From: CBDCFV01 sp965216425
Lineage (GTDB): Bacteria; Chloroflexota; Dehalococcoidia; Lucifugimonadales; UBA3495
Reading direction: 5' to 3'
Length of the DNA stretch: 64,000 nucleotides
Assembly: GCA_965216425.1 (NCBI GenBank)
Contig: CBDCFV010000007.1
Span: 1,240,001-1,304,000 of the forward strand
Shown in pieces: positions 41,893 through 50,331 of the stretch (positions within the stretch are counted from its first letter, which is position 1; the number at the start of each line of letters is the position of its first letter). The notes under the pieces were generated by a model. It saw only the letters and a list, made by a program, of their open reading frames with translations, was not told where the DNA came from and did no database searches. Both the position numbers and the translations under genes were made by a program.

Positions 41893-41979
41893 ATATCCTC
41901 CTGTGTGGTAACGCTGCGCCATGCCCAGTCACTTGGACTGCCTTGGCAGCCGTTTACTTTCCTTGATTCACAGCATTTA

Positions 41980-42190
41980 TGGATTCCCGCCTTCGCGGGA
42001 AAGACGGGATGGGTTCCTAGTAGTGCGAAATCTTTGTAATGATGGGCAATTGAGTTTGTCGAGTTTACCTGCAAAAGCTGGATAACGTGCGGCTCCGATC
42101 AATTTAACCCATCGTTTCAAAGCAGTTGGACCACTAGTCTGCCGAGGGACGGGTTTCTGGTCTGCCGAGGGATGGGTTCCTAATCTGCCG
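41980..42190. repeat. Palindrome and 23-bp tandem repeat between GMC and thiolase genes
   Basis: The 332-bp gap (41893-42224) has no gene. It holds a palindrome copy at 41980-42006 (TTCCCGCCTTCGCGGGAA core) and a tandem repeat with units at 42138-42160 and 42161-42183 (TCTGCCGAGGGAYGGGTTYC) plus a partial third unit. No hairpin with a T-run was found for the thiolase gene. Confidence 0.65.
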
Positions 42191-42224
42191 TGCCGCCCGC
42201 CGGAATCGCGGGCGGTGAGGGACA

Positions 42225-43424
42225 CTAATTCTTGCGCTCGAAGACCGCGGCGACGCCTTGTCCGCCGCCGACGCACATGGTTTCCAGCCCGAATTGGGCG
42301 TTCCGGCGCTCCATTTCGTGGAGAAGCGTGGTCAGGATCCGGGCACCGGTGGCGGCGATTGGATGGCCCAAGGAAATCCCGGAGCCGTTGACGTTGAGCT
42401 TGTCCTCGTTAGGCAGTTTCCACTCGCGCAGGACGGACAGCACTTGGGCGGCAAACGCCTCGTTGAGTTCTATCAGGTCCATGTCATCCAAGGATAGTCC
42501 GACCTTGCTCATGACCTTGGAAACCGCACCCACCGGGCCAATGCCCATATAGGCCGGATGGCATCCGGTGACGGCCCATCCCCGCAGGTAGCCCATGGCC
42601 TTCAAGCCCAGTTCCTCCAGCTTGTCTGCTGCGACTACCAAGCACACCGAGGCGGCATCGTTCTGGCTGCTGGCGTTGCCGGCGGTCACCGATCCATCTG
42701 TTGTCATAGGCCGCAACCGGCCAAGCACCTCCATAGAGGTGTCGGCCCTGGGCCCCTCGTCCTTGGCGAAGGGCACCGGGTCACCGCGGCGTTGCGGGAC
42801 TGGCACCGCCACAATCTGGTCCGCGAAAATACCGCCCTCCGATGCCGCCACAGCCCGTTGATGGCTTCGAAGCGAGTATTCGTCCTGCTCTTCGCGGGTA
42901 ATTTCGTACTGCTTGGCCAAGTTTTCCGCCGTCTCGATCATCCCGGATATGTAGCCAAACCGCTCATCCGGCGACATGGTCTCCCTGGCGCGGTTCAGCC
43001 GGTCATGCATGGTTACCGAGCCGAAGCGGGCGCCCCATCGGGTCTCGTTGGTGTAGAACTCGGCGTTGCTCATGCTCTCGACACCGCCGGCGATGACTAC
43101 GTCGGCATTCTCGGTCTGGACCAGCATGGAGGCGTTGAGGATGGCTTGCAGGCCGGAGGAACAGCGGCGATCCAACTGGTATCCCGGGACCTCTATGGGT
43201 AGCCCGGCTTTCAATCCGGCTAACCGGCCGATTGCTGGATTCTCCCCGCTAGGATATCCGTGGCCCAGGATGACGTCGTCCACCTTGCCTGCTTCAAGTC
43301 CGGCCCGGCTCAGAGATTCTTGAATAACGATGCTTGCCAGCTCTGCCGCCGAGACACCGCGCAGGCTGCCGCCAAATCCCCCCACAGGTGTCCTGACTGG
43401 TGAAACAATCGCGACTTCTCGCAT
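42225..43424 (-). CDS. Thiolase family protein (acetyl-CoA acyltransferase)
   Basis: 399 residues. Nucleophile Cys88 in LDRRCSSGLQAI, His in NGSGISLGHPIAATG, and the second catalytic Cys in ETMCVGGGQGVAAVFE. It condenses two acyl-CoAs or cleaves 3-oxoacyl-CoA. The length and motifs match the degradative or acetoacetyl-CoA thiolases. ATG 43424 with GAGGGG upstream is preferred to an upstream start. No adjacent 3-hydroxyacyl-CoA dehydrogenase is seen. Confidence 0.92.
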   Translation of the reverse strand: MREVAIVSPVRTPVGGFGGSLRGVSAAELASIVIQESLSRAGLEAGKVDDVILGHGYPSGENPAIGRLAGLKAGLPIEVPGYQLDRRCSSGLQAILNASMLVQTENADVVIAGGVESMSNAEFYTNETRWGARFGSVTMHDRLNRARETMSPDERFGYISGMIETAENLAKQYEITREEQDEYSLRSHQRAVAASEGGIFADQIVAVPVPQRRGDPVPFAKDEGPRADTSMEVLGRLRPMTTDGSVTAGNASSQNDAASVCLVVAADKLEELGLKAMGYLRGWAVTGCHPAYMGIGPVGAVSKVMSKVGLSLDDMDLIELNEAFAAQVLSVLREWKLPNEDKLNVNGSGISLGHPIAATGARILTTLLHEMERRNAQFGLETMCVGGGQGVAAVFERKN

Positions 43425-43507
43425 TTTTCCCCTCTTTATTAACGAAAATTCCAACAAGTGGTTACATCAGCAGGTATGATAACCCGTGAAGCATTCTCTG
43501 TCGATTA

Positions 43508-43669
43508 GAGACTATCGCAACACCAATCAGTCTCGCTGATTTCCCCACGTCGCTGATCGGGGCCTGTAGATTCCCGCCTGCGCGGGAATGACGGGGTGGC
43601 GGCGGGAATGACGGGTTGAGTGCTGTACCAGGTTTGTTGGGTGCTGCGACAAGTTTTGAGATAGTTTCT
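43508..43669. mobile_element. TA-flanked MITE, family 1 copy C (162 bp)
   Basis: Left end GAGACTATCGCAA, right end TTTTGAGATAGTTTCT, flanked by TA at 43506-43507 and 43670-43671. It holds one full palindrome (43567-43593) and an extra half-copy, which explains why it is 42 bp longer than copies A and B. No ORF. Confidence 0.72.
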
Positions 43670-43675
43670 TAACTC

Positions 43676-43834
43676 GACTTTGTACGTTCCACAGATGTGC
43701 GTCATATGTAAGATCACGTAGATAGGGCATTTTTTCAATGTCGGGTCCAGAGATGACATTGAAAAAGTATGGAAAAATAGATTTATAGCCACACCTTTGT
43801 ATCTAATGGCTTCTAACCAACTTTGTACAAAGTC
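43676..43834. repeat. AT-rich inverted-repeat segment
   Basis: GACTTTGTAC at 43676-43685 is the exact inverse of GTACAAAGTC at 43825-43834, enclosing an AT-rich stretch. In the centre a 12-bp stem TTTTTCAATGTC/GACATTGAAAAA (43731-43742 with 43755-43766) forms a hairpin. It could be a third small element, or a bidirectional terminator for the flanking minus-strand gene. No target duplication is visible. Confidence 0.5.
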
Positions 43835-43838
43835 CAGC

Positions 43839-44594
43839 TTAATCCGCCACTGGCGGCATACGTTCCAGAAGGCTGCCGGAGCCGCTGATTGACTGAGTGA
43901 TGCCGGCCTTGCGAAAAGCGCGCCAAGCGGTGGCTTGGACCGCCGTCACCACTGGCTTGCCGAGACGCTGCTCGAGATCGGCGGCAGCCTCCATAGCCCG
44001 CCAGCCCGTGCAAGCGCAGAACAACGCGTCGGCGTCGTCACGGCATACCCCGGAAGCAAACTCCACGATTAGTTCAGGGTCCTGGTCGTTCATCCCCTGC
44101 GGCCCTGCCTGCGCCGCCCAAGGCTCTCCTTCCACGTTGAGCACGTTGAAACCGGCGGAATCGAAGTACGACTTCAGCCGTTCGTTGCTCCAATTGGGAT
44201 ATGGCGTAGCGACGGAGATGTTCTTGGCCCCGAAGTAATTGAGGGCCTGCACCACGGACGGGCTGGTTGCCACTGCGGGAAGCCCTCCCGCCGCGGTGGA
44301 CATCAACTGCTCCATCTCGTTGCTCCAAGCCCTGTCCCGATAAAAACTGTTGGTCGTGCCCACCATGCTGACGACTTCCACCTTGCCTTGGGCAAGGTAC
44401 CAAGCGCCCTGTTCCAGTTGAGCGTTCATCTCGTCCATGGCTTCACGGATGGCATCCGGACCATCTCGAAAGGACGACAACCACAGGTGTTGGGCGTGAA
44501 TTGTGACCCCCGGCGGGGCGATGCGGTTGAAGTCGGGTTCCACGGTGGTATTCGTCGTGGGCATCATTACCCCGATACGTTTACGTACGGCCAT
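43839..44594 (-). CDS. Maleate isomerase/arylmalonate decarboxylase-like Asp/Glu racemase family enzyme
   Basis: 251 residues. The opening MMPTTNTTVEPDFNR (10-24) is the family start. The C-terminal catalytic Cys is present (FCACTGWRA, Cys195), but the first catalytic Cys position reads VGTTNSF (Gly79) instead of ACTS. A single Cys with Gly at the first site is the arrangement of arylmalonate decarboxylase, whereas maleate isomerases and racemases use two Cys. Thus a decarboxylase-like reaction is plausible. ATG 44594 with GGAGG upstream is preferred. Confidence 0.82.
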   Translation of the reverse strand: MAVRKRIGVMMPTTNTTVEPDFNRIAPPGVTIHAQHLWLSSFRDGPDAIREAMDEMNAQLEQGAWYLAQGKVEVVSMVGTTNSFYRDRAWSNEMEQLMSTAAGGLPAVATSPSVVQALNYFGAKNISVATPYPNWSNERLKSYFDSAGFNVLNVEGEPWAAQAGPQGMNDQDPELIVEFASGVCRDDADALFCACTGWRAMEAAADLEQRLGKPVVTAVQATAWRAFRKAGITQSISGSGSLLERMPPVAD

Positions 44595-44613
44595 TGAGCG
44601 CCTCCATGCAGGT

Positions 44614-44642
44614 TGACAATAATATGGTGGACTCTTAATATC
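44614..44642 (+). promoter_or_regulatory. Sigma-70-like promoter of the ABC transporter operon
   Basis: TTGACA (44614-44619), 17-base spacer, TAATAT (44637-44642). The first gene of the transporter operon starts at 44735, giving a leader of about 85 bases. Confidence 0.8.
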
Positions 44643-44734
44643 ACCCAAACGTTGCGACCCGGCCCCTTCCTCTACCGGGGCAACCGTCCAATCAGGATAC
44701 CAGCTTCTAAGGACTACTGTCTGGAGGTTACTTC

Positions 44735-46546
44735 ATGCATTTCTCCCCGTTGTTCAAACCTCACCTGTTTTTGGCTGTCTTGTTGACCATTGTCCTCGTG
44801 ATTGGAGCAGCCTGTACATCAGAACCTGAAGCGCCGCCTCCTCGCGCAACCGAGCCGCCGACCGCCGTTCCTACGGAAGCGGCCGTAATGCCGGAGCCGA
44901 CCGAGGCGATGGAACCCACCAAGGCCATGATGGCGACGGAGCCCGCCGCGGAGTCCGAGGCCATGATGGCTGATACTCCAGTTCTTGCGGCAGTTCCGGG
45001 GAAGCAAGGCGGGGTTATCAGCATGGTCAACTACGGCGATGTAGAGTTGTTCGACGTTCACGCTGCCGGTACTCTCCAGTCTTCCCAGTTCCGCAGCCCG
45101 TTGCACAACCAGTTGGTGTACTTCGACCCGACTAACACGAGCGAGTTGGTGGCTGACCTGGCCAAAAGCTGGACGCTGTCCGATGACGGCTCAAAATACA
45201 CCTTCGTTATCCATGACAACGCCTCGTGGTGGGACGGCGCCCCTCTGACAGCCACCGACGTTGCCTTCAGTATTAACAGGTGGATTGAACCCGGCGAACC
45301 CAGGCCCAGGACAGGCCTGCTGCGTCCTTACATCGACCGGGCCGAGGTCGTGAACGAAACCACCATCGATGTCCACCTCAAGTACGCCGCCGCTGCCATG
45401 CTCCAATTGATGGGTGTGGACTTCATGTTGATTTTCCCCGAGACGCAGAAAGAGCAGGGGTTCGAACGGTTTGAGGACGTGATGGGCAGCGGCCCTTTCA
45501 AGGTGAAGGAATGGCAGAGGGGAAGCTTCTACGAATTCGAGAGAAACCCCGAATACTTCAAAGAGGGGTTGCCCTACCTGGATGGCTACAAGTCTCACAC
45601 TATCGTGGACGCGGGCACCATCGTAGCTGGTTACAAGACCGAGCGGCTGATGATGTCCAGCACCACCGTGATGAACATCTCTGCTGAAGACGTGGCTGAA
45701 CTGGAGACAGAGCCGCACCTGAGCGCCTATTACACCAAGACGGCAACCCTGGCCGACATAATCATGAACACCAACGACCCGGTCTGGAGCAATCCGAAGT
45801 TGCGGAGAGCACTGTGGCTTGCGGTTGACCGTTGGGAATTCCAGGAAACCTTCGGAGATGGCAAGAACGCCGTTGGGGCCCCATTCATCCCCGACCAGTG
45901 GTACTCCTACTCTACGGAGGAACTGAAGCAATTTCCGGGTTTCGGCGGTTGCGAAGGTTGCCCCAGAACCAAGCAGGACGACATAGACGATGCAGTGGCT
46001 GTGATGAAAGAGGCGGGCTACGACCCACCCAGCGCCATCGGAGAAATTAGCCTCTCCAGCTTCACTGCTGCCGGGTTCCCGGACTATATGGCTTTGTTCA
46101 AGGAACAGATGAAACGGAATCTGGGCTTGGACATTAAGCTGGTCATCAAGGACCTGGCGGCCGTCAACCCGGAGCACATCTCTGGCAATTACGCCATTGG
46201 CGGTTCCGGATACGGCATCAACATCCTGGACCCGGACGACTTCGTGAACGCCCAGTTCATGCCCACCGACCGCGCTTGGAGCCGCTGGCAGCCGCCGCCC
46301 GAATACGTCGAGTGGTTCCAGCAGCAGAGCGCTGAATTGGACATAGAGGAAAGGAAAAAGATTCTCAGAAAAATCGAAGACTACTTGCTTACCGGGGAAG
46401 GCCACGGGAACATAATCTTCCAATGGCGGCCCTTCTACAACGTGGTCAACAAAAAGATAAAGACCGCTGCCGGCGGCTACGTGGTCCCCGATACTATCCA
46501 AACGGCGGTGGGGTCTACTGTGGAACACATCTGGATCGAGGAATAA
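44735..46546 (+). CDS. ABC transporter substrate-binding lipoprotein (family 5)
   Basis: 603 residues. A signal peptide ends in the lipobox IGAACT, so Cys27 should carry lipid. A low-complexity linker rich in Pro, Glu, Ala, Met and Thr (about 30-85) follows, then the SBP family 5 fold (peptide/nickel/oligopeptide binding), seen in LAKSWTLSDDGSKYTFVI and GSGPFKVKEWQRG. It captures an unknown peptide-like or other ligand outside the cell and hands it to the two permeases downstream. It is preceded by a clear promoter. Confidence 0.92.
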   Translation: MHFSPLFKPHLFLAVLLTIVLVIGAACTSEPEAPPPRATEPPTAVPTEAAVMPEPTEAMEPTKAMMATEPAAESEAMMADTPVLAAVPGKQGGVISMVNYGDVELFDVHAAGTLQSSQFRSPLHNQLVYFDPTNTSELVADLAKSWTLSDDGSKYTFVIHDNASWWDGAPLTATDVAFSINRWIEPGEPRPRTGLLRPYIDRAEVVNETTIDVHLKYAAAAMLQLMGVDFMLIFPETQKEQGFERFEDVMGSGPFKVKEWQRGSFYEFERNPEYFKEGLPYLDGYKSHTIVDAGTIVAGYKTERLMMSSTTVMNISAEDVAELETEPHLSAYYTKTATLADIIMNTNDPVWSNPKLRRALWLAVDRWEFQETFGDGKNAVGAPFIPDQWYSYSTEELKQFPGFGGCEGCPRTKQDDIDDAVAVMKEAGYDPPSAIGEISLSSFTAAGFPDYMALFKEQMKRNLGLDIKLVIKDLAAVNPEHISGNYAIGGSGYGINILDPDDFVNAQFMPTDRAWSRWQPPPEYVEWFQQQSAELDIEERKKILRKIEDYLLTGEGHGNIIFQWRPFYNVVNKKIKTAAGGYVVPDTIQTAVGSTVEHIWIEE

Positions 46547-46683
46547 ACTCCGGCGGCCCTTAACGGCGTACAAGACCATCTAAGCACTAAGCACAAAAAT
46601 CCATTGGGCAGGGAGAAGGTTTACCCTCTCCCGCCCAGTGACTTGTCGCAGCGTGGTCACAGGAAAATCATGGGAGTAGGCTT

Positions 46684-47640
46684 TTGAAACAATATATAGT
46701 CAAGAGAATCCTGCTCTACTTCCCAACGCTGGCCTTAATTACGGTCCTCGTTTTTCTGCTCATGCGGGTGATTCCCGGAGACCCCGCCATCCAACTCCTT
46801 GCCGCCGGTGGAGATGCCAGCTACACCGAGGAGGACCTGGCTAAGAAGCGCAACGACCTGGGGATAGACCGCCCGCTGGTTGTGCAGTACGTCGATTGGA
46901 TATGGGGAATGCTCCGGGGAGACATGGGCAAGGCCCTCTACTATCAGAGGCCGGTAAGCGAAGAACTCAGCCCACGCATCCCCATCACCTTCGAGATAGC
47001 AATCCTGGCGATGATCATCAGTATAGTGCTGGCGGTCCCGCTGGGGATAGTTTCCGCTATTACCCAGGACTCCCTGTTCGACTATATAGGGAGGGGCTTC
47101 ACTATATTCGGCATCAGCGTGCCCATCTTCGTGACCGGCATAGTGGCGATTTATATCCTGGCCCGTGTGTTTAACTGGCTGCCTCCGTTCGGTTACGCCA
47201 AGCTTTGGGAGGCGCCCTGGGAAAACCTGCAGCAAATCTTCTTTCCGGCCTTGACCTTAGCCATCTTTCAAATGAACTTCACCGCAAGGGTCACCCGGTC
47301 GGCGATGTTGGAAGTGCTACGGGAGGACTATATCCGGACCGCCAAGTCTAAAGGACTCCACGAGCGGGTGGTATTGGGCCGACATGCTTTGAAGAATGCT
47401 TTGCTCCCTATTTTCGGCGTCGCCGGATGGTCTTTGGCCATTCTTCTGGGCGGCTCGGTGATAATCGAGCAAATTTTCGTTGTGCCCGGATTGGGCCGCC
47501 TCCTGATAGAGAGCATTGGGCAACGGGACTATAACCTGGTCCAAGGGGTGGTTATCGTGTTCTCGGTCGCGGTGTTGACCGTGAACCTGCTTGTGGACTT
47601 GGCCCTGGCATGGATCGACCCGAGGATTCGGTATGCTTAG
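46684..47640 (+). CDS. ABC transporter permease (DppB type)
   Basis: 318 residues, about six membrane helices. The N-terminal helix is KRILLYFPTLALITVLVFLL, followed by the conserved PGDPA, and the EAA loop is in the region EDYIRTAKSKGL. TTG 46684 is the start: GGGAG lies upstream, and the family N-terminus MKQYIVKRIL begins there. It overlaps the next permease by 8 bp. Together with the substrate-binding protein it forms a peptide-type importer. Confidence 0.92.
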   Translation: MKQYIVKRILLYFPTLALITVLVFLLMRVIPGDPAIQLLAAGGDASYTEEDLAKKRNDLGIDRPLVVQYVDWIWGMLRGDMGKALYYQRPVSEELSPRIPITFEIAILAMIISIVLAVPLGIVSAITQDSLFDYIGRGFTIFGISVPIFVTGIVAIYILARVFNWLPPFGYAKLWEAPWENLQQIFFPALTLAIFQMNFTARVTRSAMLEVLREDYIRTAKSKGLHERVVLGRHALKNALLPIFGVAGWSLAILLGGSVIIEQIFVVPGLGRLLIESIGQRDYNLVQGVVIVFSVAVLTVNLLVDLALAWIDPRIRYA

Positions 47641-48601
47641 TCACTCGGACCGGCGGGACTCCGGTACTACGTTATCGCGCAACCCCTCGCAGGCGGCCGC
47701 GTATGCGGTCAAAGCGACGGCCCGGGCCCTGGCCGACTTCACCAAGAAAAAACCCTTGGGGGCCGTTGGCGGGGTTTTTTTCGTGATCATGCTATTGCTT
47801 ATACCAATCGGCCCCGCAGTGGCACCCTTTGATCCCTACTCGCCCCATGGAAAGTTCAAGTACGCCGGCCCCGGGGTGGTGTGTAATTCCGAATCGGTGT
47901 GCAGAGAGAATTTCGGCAAGACCTACTGGCTTGGCGCCGACCAACTGGGGCGGGACACCCTCAGCAGGTTGCTTCACGGCGCCAAAACATCCATGAGCGT
48001 AGCGGCCATCAGCGTACTGGTTGGTGTCACTGCCGGGGCGTTAATCGGGATGGCCAGCGCCTATTTCGGAGGGTTCATCGACTTGGTGGTCCAGCGCCTG
48101 TTGGATACCCTCATGTCTATCCCGGTGATCATCCTGGCGCTGGCCATCGTGGCGGCTTTTGGCGCGTCCATAACCAACGTGATCCTGGCGTTGATAGTAA
48201 TATTCATAACCGGCTCGGGGAGAGTAATCAGGGCCCAAGCTATGGCCATCAGGGAAACGGACTACGTGCTGGCCGCCACCGCAGTGGGCGCGGGTCCAAT
48301 CCGGATCATAATGCGCCACATCGCTCCCAACTGCGCCGCGCCTTACATCGTTTTCGCAACCGCCAACCTTGGTTATGCCATTGTCGTCGAAGCCGCGCTC
48401 AGCTTTCTGGGCGTCGGCGCCCCGCCGGACGACCCGACTTGGGGCGGAATGTTGGCCGTCGCCGGCAACAACTTCATCGAAGTGTCCCCTTGGTTGCTTC
48501 TCTTCCCCGGCATCGTGATCTGCTTGGCGGTGTTCAGTGTCAACATCCTGGGTGATGCGCTCAGGGACGTGCTCGACCCTCGTCTGCGCGGCACCGGCTA
48601 A
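47633..48601 (+). CDS. ABC transporter permease (DppC type)
   Basis: 322 residues. An N-terminal cytoplasmic tail of about 45 residues, then about six helices, with the family stretches LGADQLGRDTLSRLLHGAK and the C-terminal FLGVGAPPDDPTWGGML. The EAA motif region is YVLAATAVGAGPIRIIMRHI. ATG 47633 overlaps the preceding stop by 8 bp. No DppD or DppF ATP-binding protein gene follows; the next feature is a tRNA gene. Confidence 0.92.
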   Translation: MLSHSDRRDSGTTLSRNPSQAAAYAVKATARALADFTKKKPLGAVGGVFFVIMLLLIPIGPAVAPFDPYSPHGKFKYAGPGVVCNSESVCRENFGKTYWLGADQLGRDTLSRLLHGAKTSMSVAAISVLVGVTAGALIGMASAYFGGFIDLVVQRLLDTLMSIPVIILALAIVAAFGASITNVILALIVIFITGSGRVIRAQAMAIRETDYVLAATAVGAGPIRIIMRHIAPNCAAPYIVFATANLGYAIVVEAALSFLGVGAPPDDPTWGGMLAVAGNNFIEVSPWLLLFPGIVICLAVFSVNILGDALRDVLDPRLRGTG

Positions 48602-48741
48602 CGGAAACACCAAGGCCTGGTGACATAACACGGTTGTCCTCATCACTGGGTACCACTACGGACTACGGAGCCATCGGAAGAATTCCCGTCAAGACCAACC
48701 CCGCAGCCGACCGCTATCCGTTATAATTGACTGTAGATCAT

Positions 48742-48816
48742 GGGGGTGTAGCTCAGCGGGAGAGCACCTGCTTTGCATGCAGGGGGCCAGGGGTTCGATT
48801 CCCCTCACCTCCACCA
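48742..48816 (+). tRNA. tRNA-Ala (anticodon TGC)
   Basis: 75 bases with an encoded CCA end. The acceptor stem pairs GGGGGTG with CACCTCC and includes the G3-U70 wobble, the identity mark of alanine tRNA. D loop AGCTCAGCGGGAGAGC, anticodon loop TTTGCAT (TGC), T loop GGTTCGATTCC. A TATAAT box lies 14 bases upstream (48722-48727). Confidence 0.97.
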
Positions 48817-49016
48817 ATCTTTAACCTTCACACATCAATTTATGGCCTGTATCGTCCCTTTGATATAGTCACCACTCTTGCCAGGAAGGCGGGGAAAGCA
48901 ACCAAGATCGTCGTGGATGCAGCGAGCAACAGCAACTACACAATGTTGTGACCACATTAGAAAGATATTGGGCAAATTAATGGCTCAGTCCAACCGTAAG
49001 AAGAAGACCCGGACCC

Positions 49017-49853
49017 TCAGAGCGTTAGCGACTGCATACGATACTTCGGTGTGTCCGACTCAGGCAATATAGAGAGGTCGGCAGTCGCGACCCCCGTCTC
49101 CACCAACAGGGATGTTATTCCTACTTGATTCGCCCCTCTGATGTCGGTGCCCGGGGTATCTCCGATCATTACCATATCGCGGGTCCCACAGCGTCGAATC
49201 ACTTCCTCGAACATGGCCGAATGGGGCTTACCAAGTCGTGTGAACTTCAGGTCAAACCGGCCCTGATACCGCAAGGCAATGGCTGATTCGAACATCTGGG
49301 ATATCGCGCCGCTGGCGAAGTTGTAGCCATCTCCTTCAGGGTAAATAAGGTCTGGATTGGGCACGACCATGTAAGGTGTCTCTCCTCGGTCGATTCTGCG
49401 GAACAAGCTGCTTAAGACTTTGCCGGTTGCCTCCAAAAATGGGAAGCCCTCCTGGTCCCCTACCACAAGTACGTCAAAGTCGTTCTCGAACGATACTACT
49501 TCTCCGCCGGCCTCCCGCACGTAACAGGCGCTGTCCTCCGTTCCCAGTACGACGCATGTCGATTCGACCAAGTTCAGACTACGGAAATAATCTTTCAGCA
49601 AGAGCCCTGAGGTAATGATTTTGCTTGCATCAATAGCCAACCCCAACCCTGTGTACAGTGCCGAACGCGTCTCAGGAAGCGCGGAAGCGTCGTTCGTCAA
49701 TACGAAATAAGGTTTTTCCAGTGAGTTAAGCCGTGCAATCGCCTCAGGGGCCCCGGGAACAGCAGAAGGCCGGCGTACCAACACGCCGTCGGAATCAAAC
49801 AGGATAACTTCAAACCGGGCTATCATCTCGCCCAGCGTGGTCCATGGTACCAT
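49017..49853 (-). CDS. HAD-IIA family hydrolase (NagD/4-nitrophenylphosphatase-like)
   Basis: 278 residues from ATG 49853. HAD motifs: DSD in VILFDSDGVLV (nucleophile and acid), LTNDAS (motif II), LGKPHSAMF (motif III Lys), and MIGDTPGTDI (motif IV). The cap insertion between motifs II and III marks type IIA phosphatases, which hydrolyse sugar or nucleotide phosphates. The frame is open 74 codons further upstream, but that part looks non-coding. No clear Shine-Dalgarno is seen, so the start is uncertain. Confidence 0.85.
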   Translation of the reverse strand: MVPWTTLGEMIARFEVILFDSDGVLVRRPSAVPGAPEAIARLNSLEKPYFVLTNDASALPETRSALYTGLGLAIDASKIITSGLLLKDYFRSLNLVESTCVVLGTEDSACYVREAGGEVVSFENDFDVLVVGDQEGFPFLEATGKVLSSLFRRIDRGETPYMVVPNPDLIYPEGDGYNFASGAISQMFESAIALRYQGRFDLKFTRLGKPHSAMFEEVIRRCGTRDMVMIGDTPGTDIRGANQVGITSLLVETGVATADLSILPESDTPKYRMQSLTL

Positions 49854-50331
49854 CTTCACATCAACTTCGATCCTCTCGTCCTCGTTATCAGACGAGTGAT
49901 CGGCTCGTTTCGGAATAAGATGCACCGCATGACAGGTCAGGTTTTGCGTCAACCGGAAGAAAAATCGCTTGGGATTAGTATTCCATGACTGGAACGGACC
50001 GGCAATTACTAATCCCGGTTGACTGAGGCGACCAGATGGAGGCCCGACAGGAAGCGGACGCTTCTCGCGGTCCAACAGGAATATAGTCCTGCGGACACCG
50101 GGTATTCCTTCGTGTAGTCGCTGAATGCTTCGGGCAGGGTGCGAACCAGCGACTGAGATCTGCCGGAGTCAACGGTTAGGGTGCTTTCTTTTTCCTCCGT
50201 AAGGGACGCCGGCGGCAAGCCGGTCTGGTTGATCGACACCCCATGAACTATGAAAAGGCGTCCAGACCGTTCCGAAGATGCCATGCTTCTGCCAACAGGT
50301 CTGGTACGCCATTCACAGGGGTAAAGCGGGG
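49854..50331. other. Intergenic region without a supported gene
   Basis: 478 bp between the HAD hydrolase and the GMC oxidoreductase gene, both on the minus strand. Open frames here lack ribosome binding sites and family resemblance. One starting near 50270 on the minus strand was considered and rejected. Confidence 0.45.

Noticed and set aside
45191..46579. Long minus-strand ORF of 462 residues
   Set aside because: It lies opposite the substrate-binding protein gene, has no family motif and reflects codon bias of the real gene. The same holds for 3610-4749 minus, 22-1296 plus and 30035-31255 plus.
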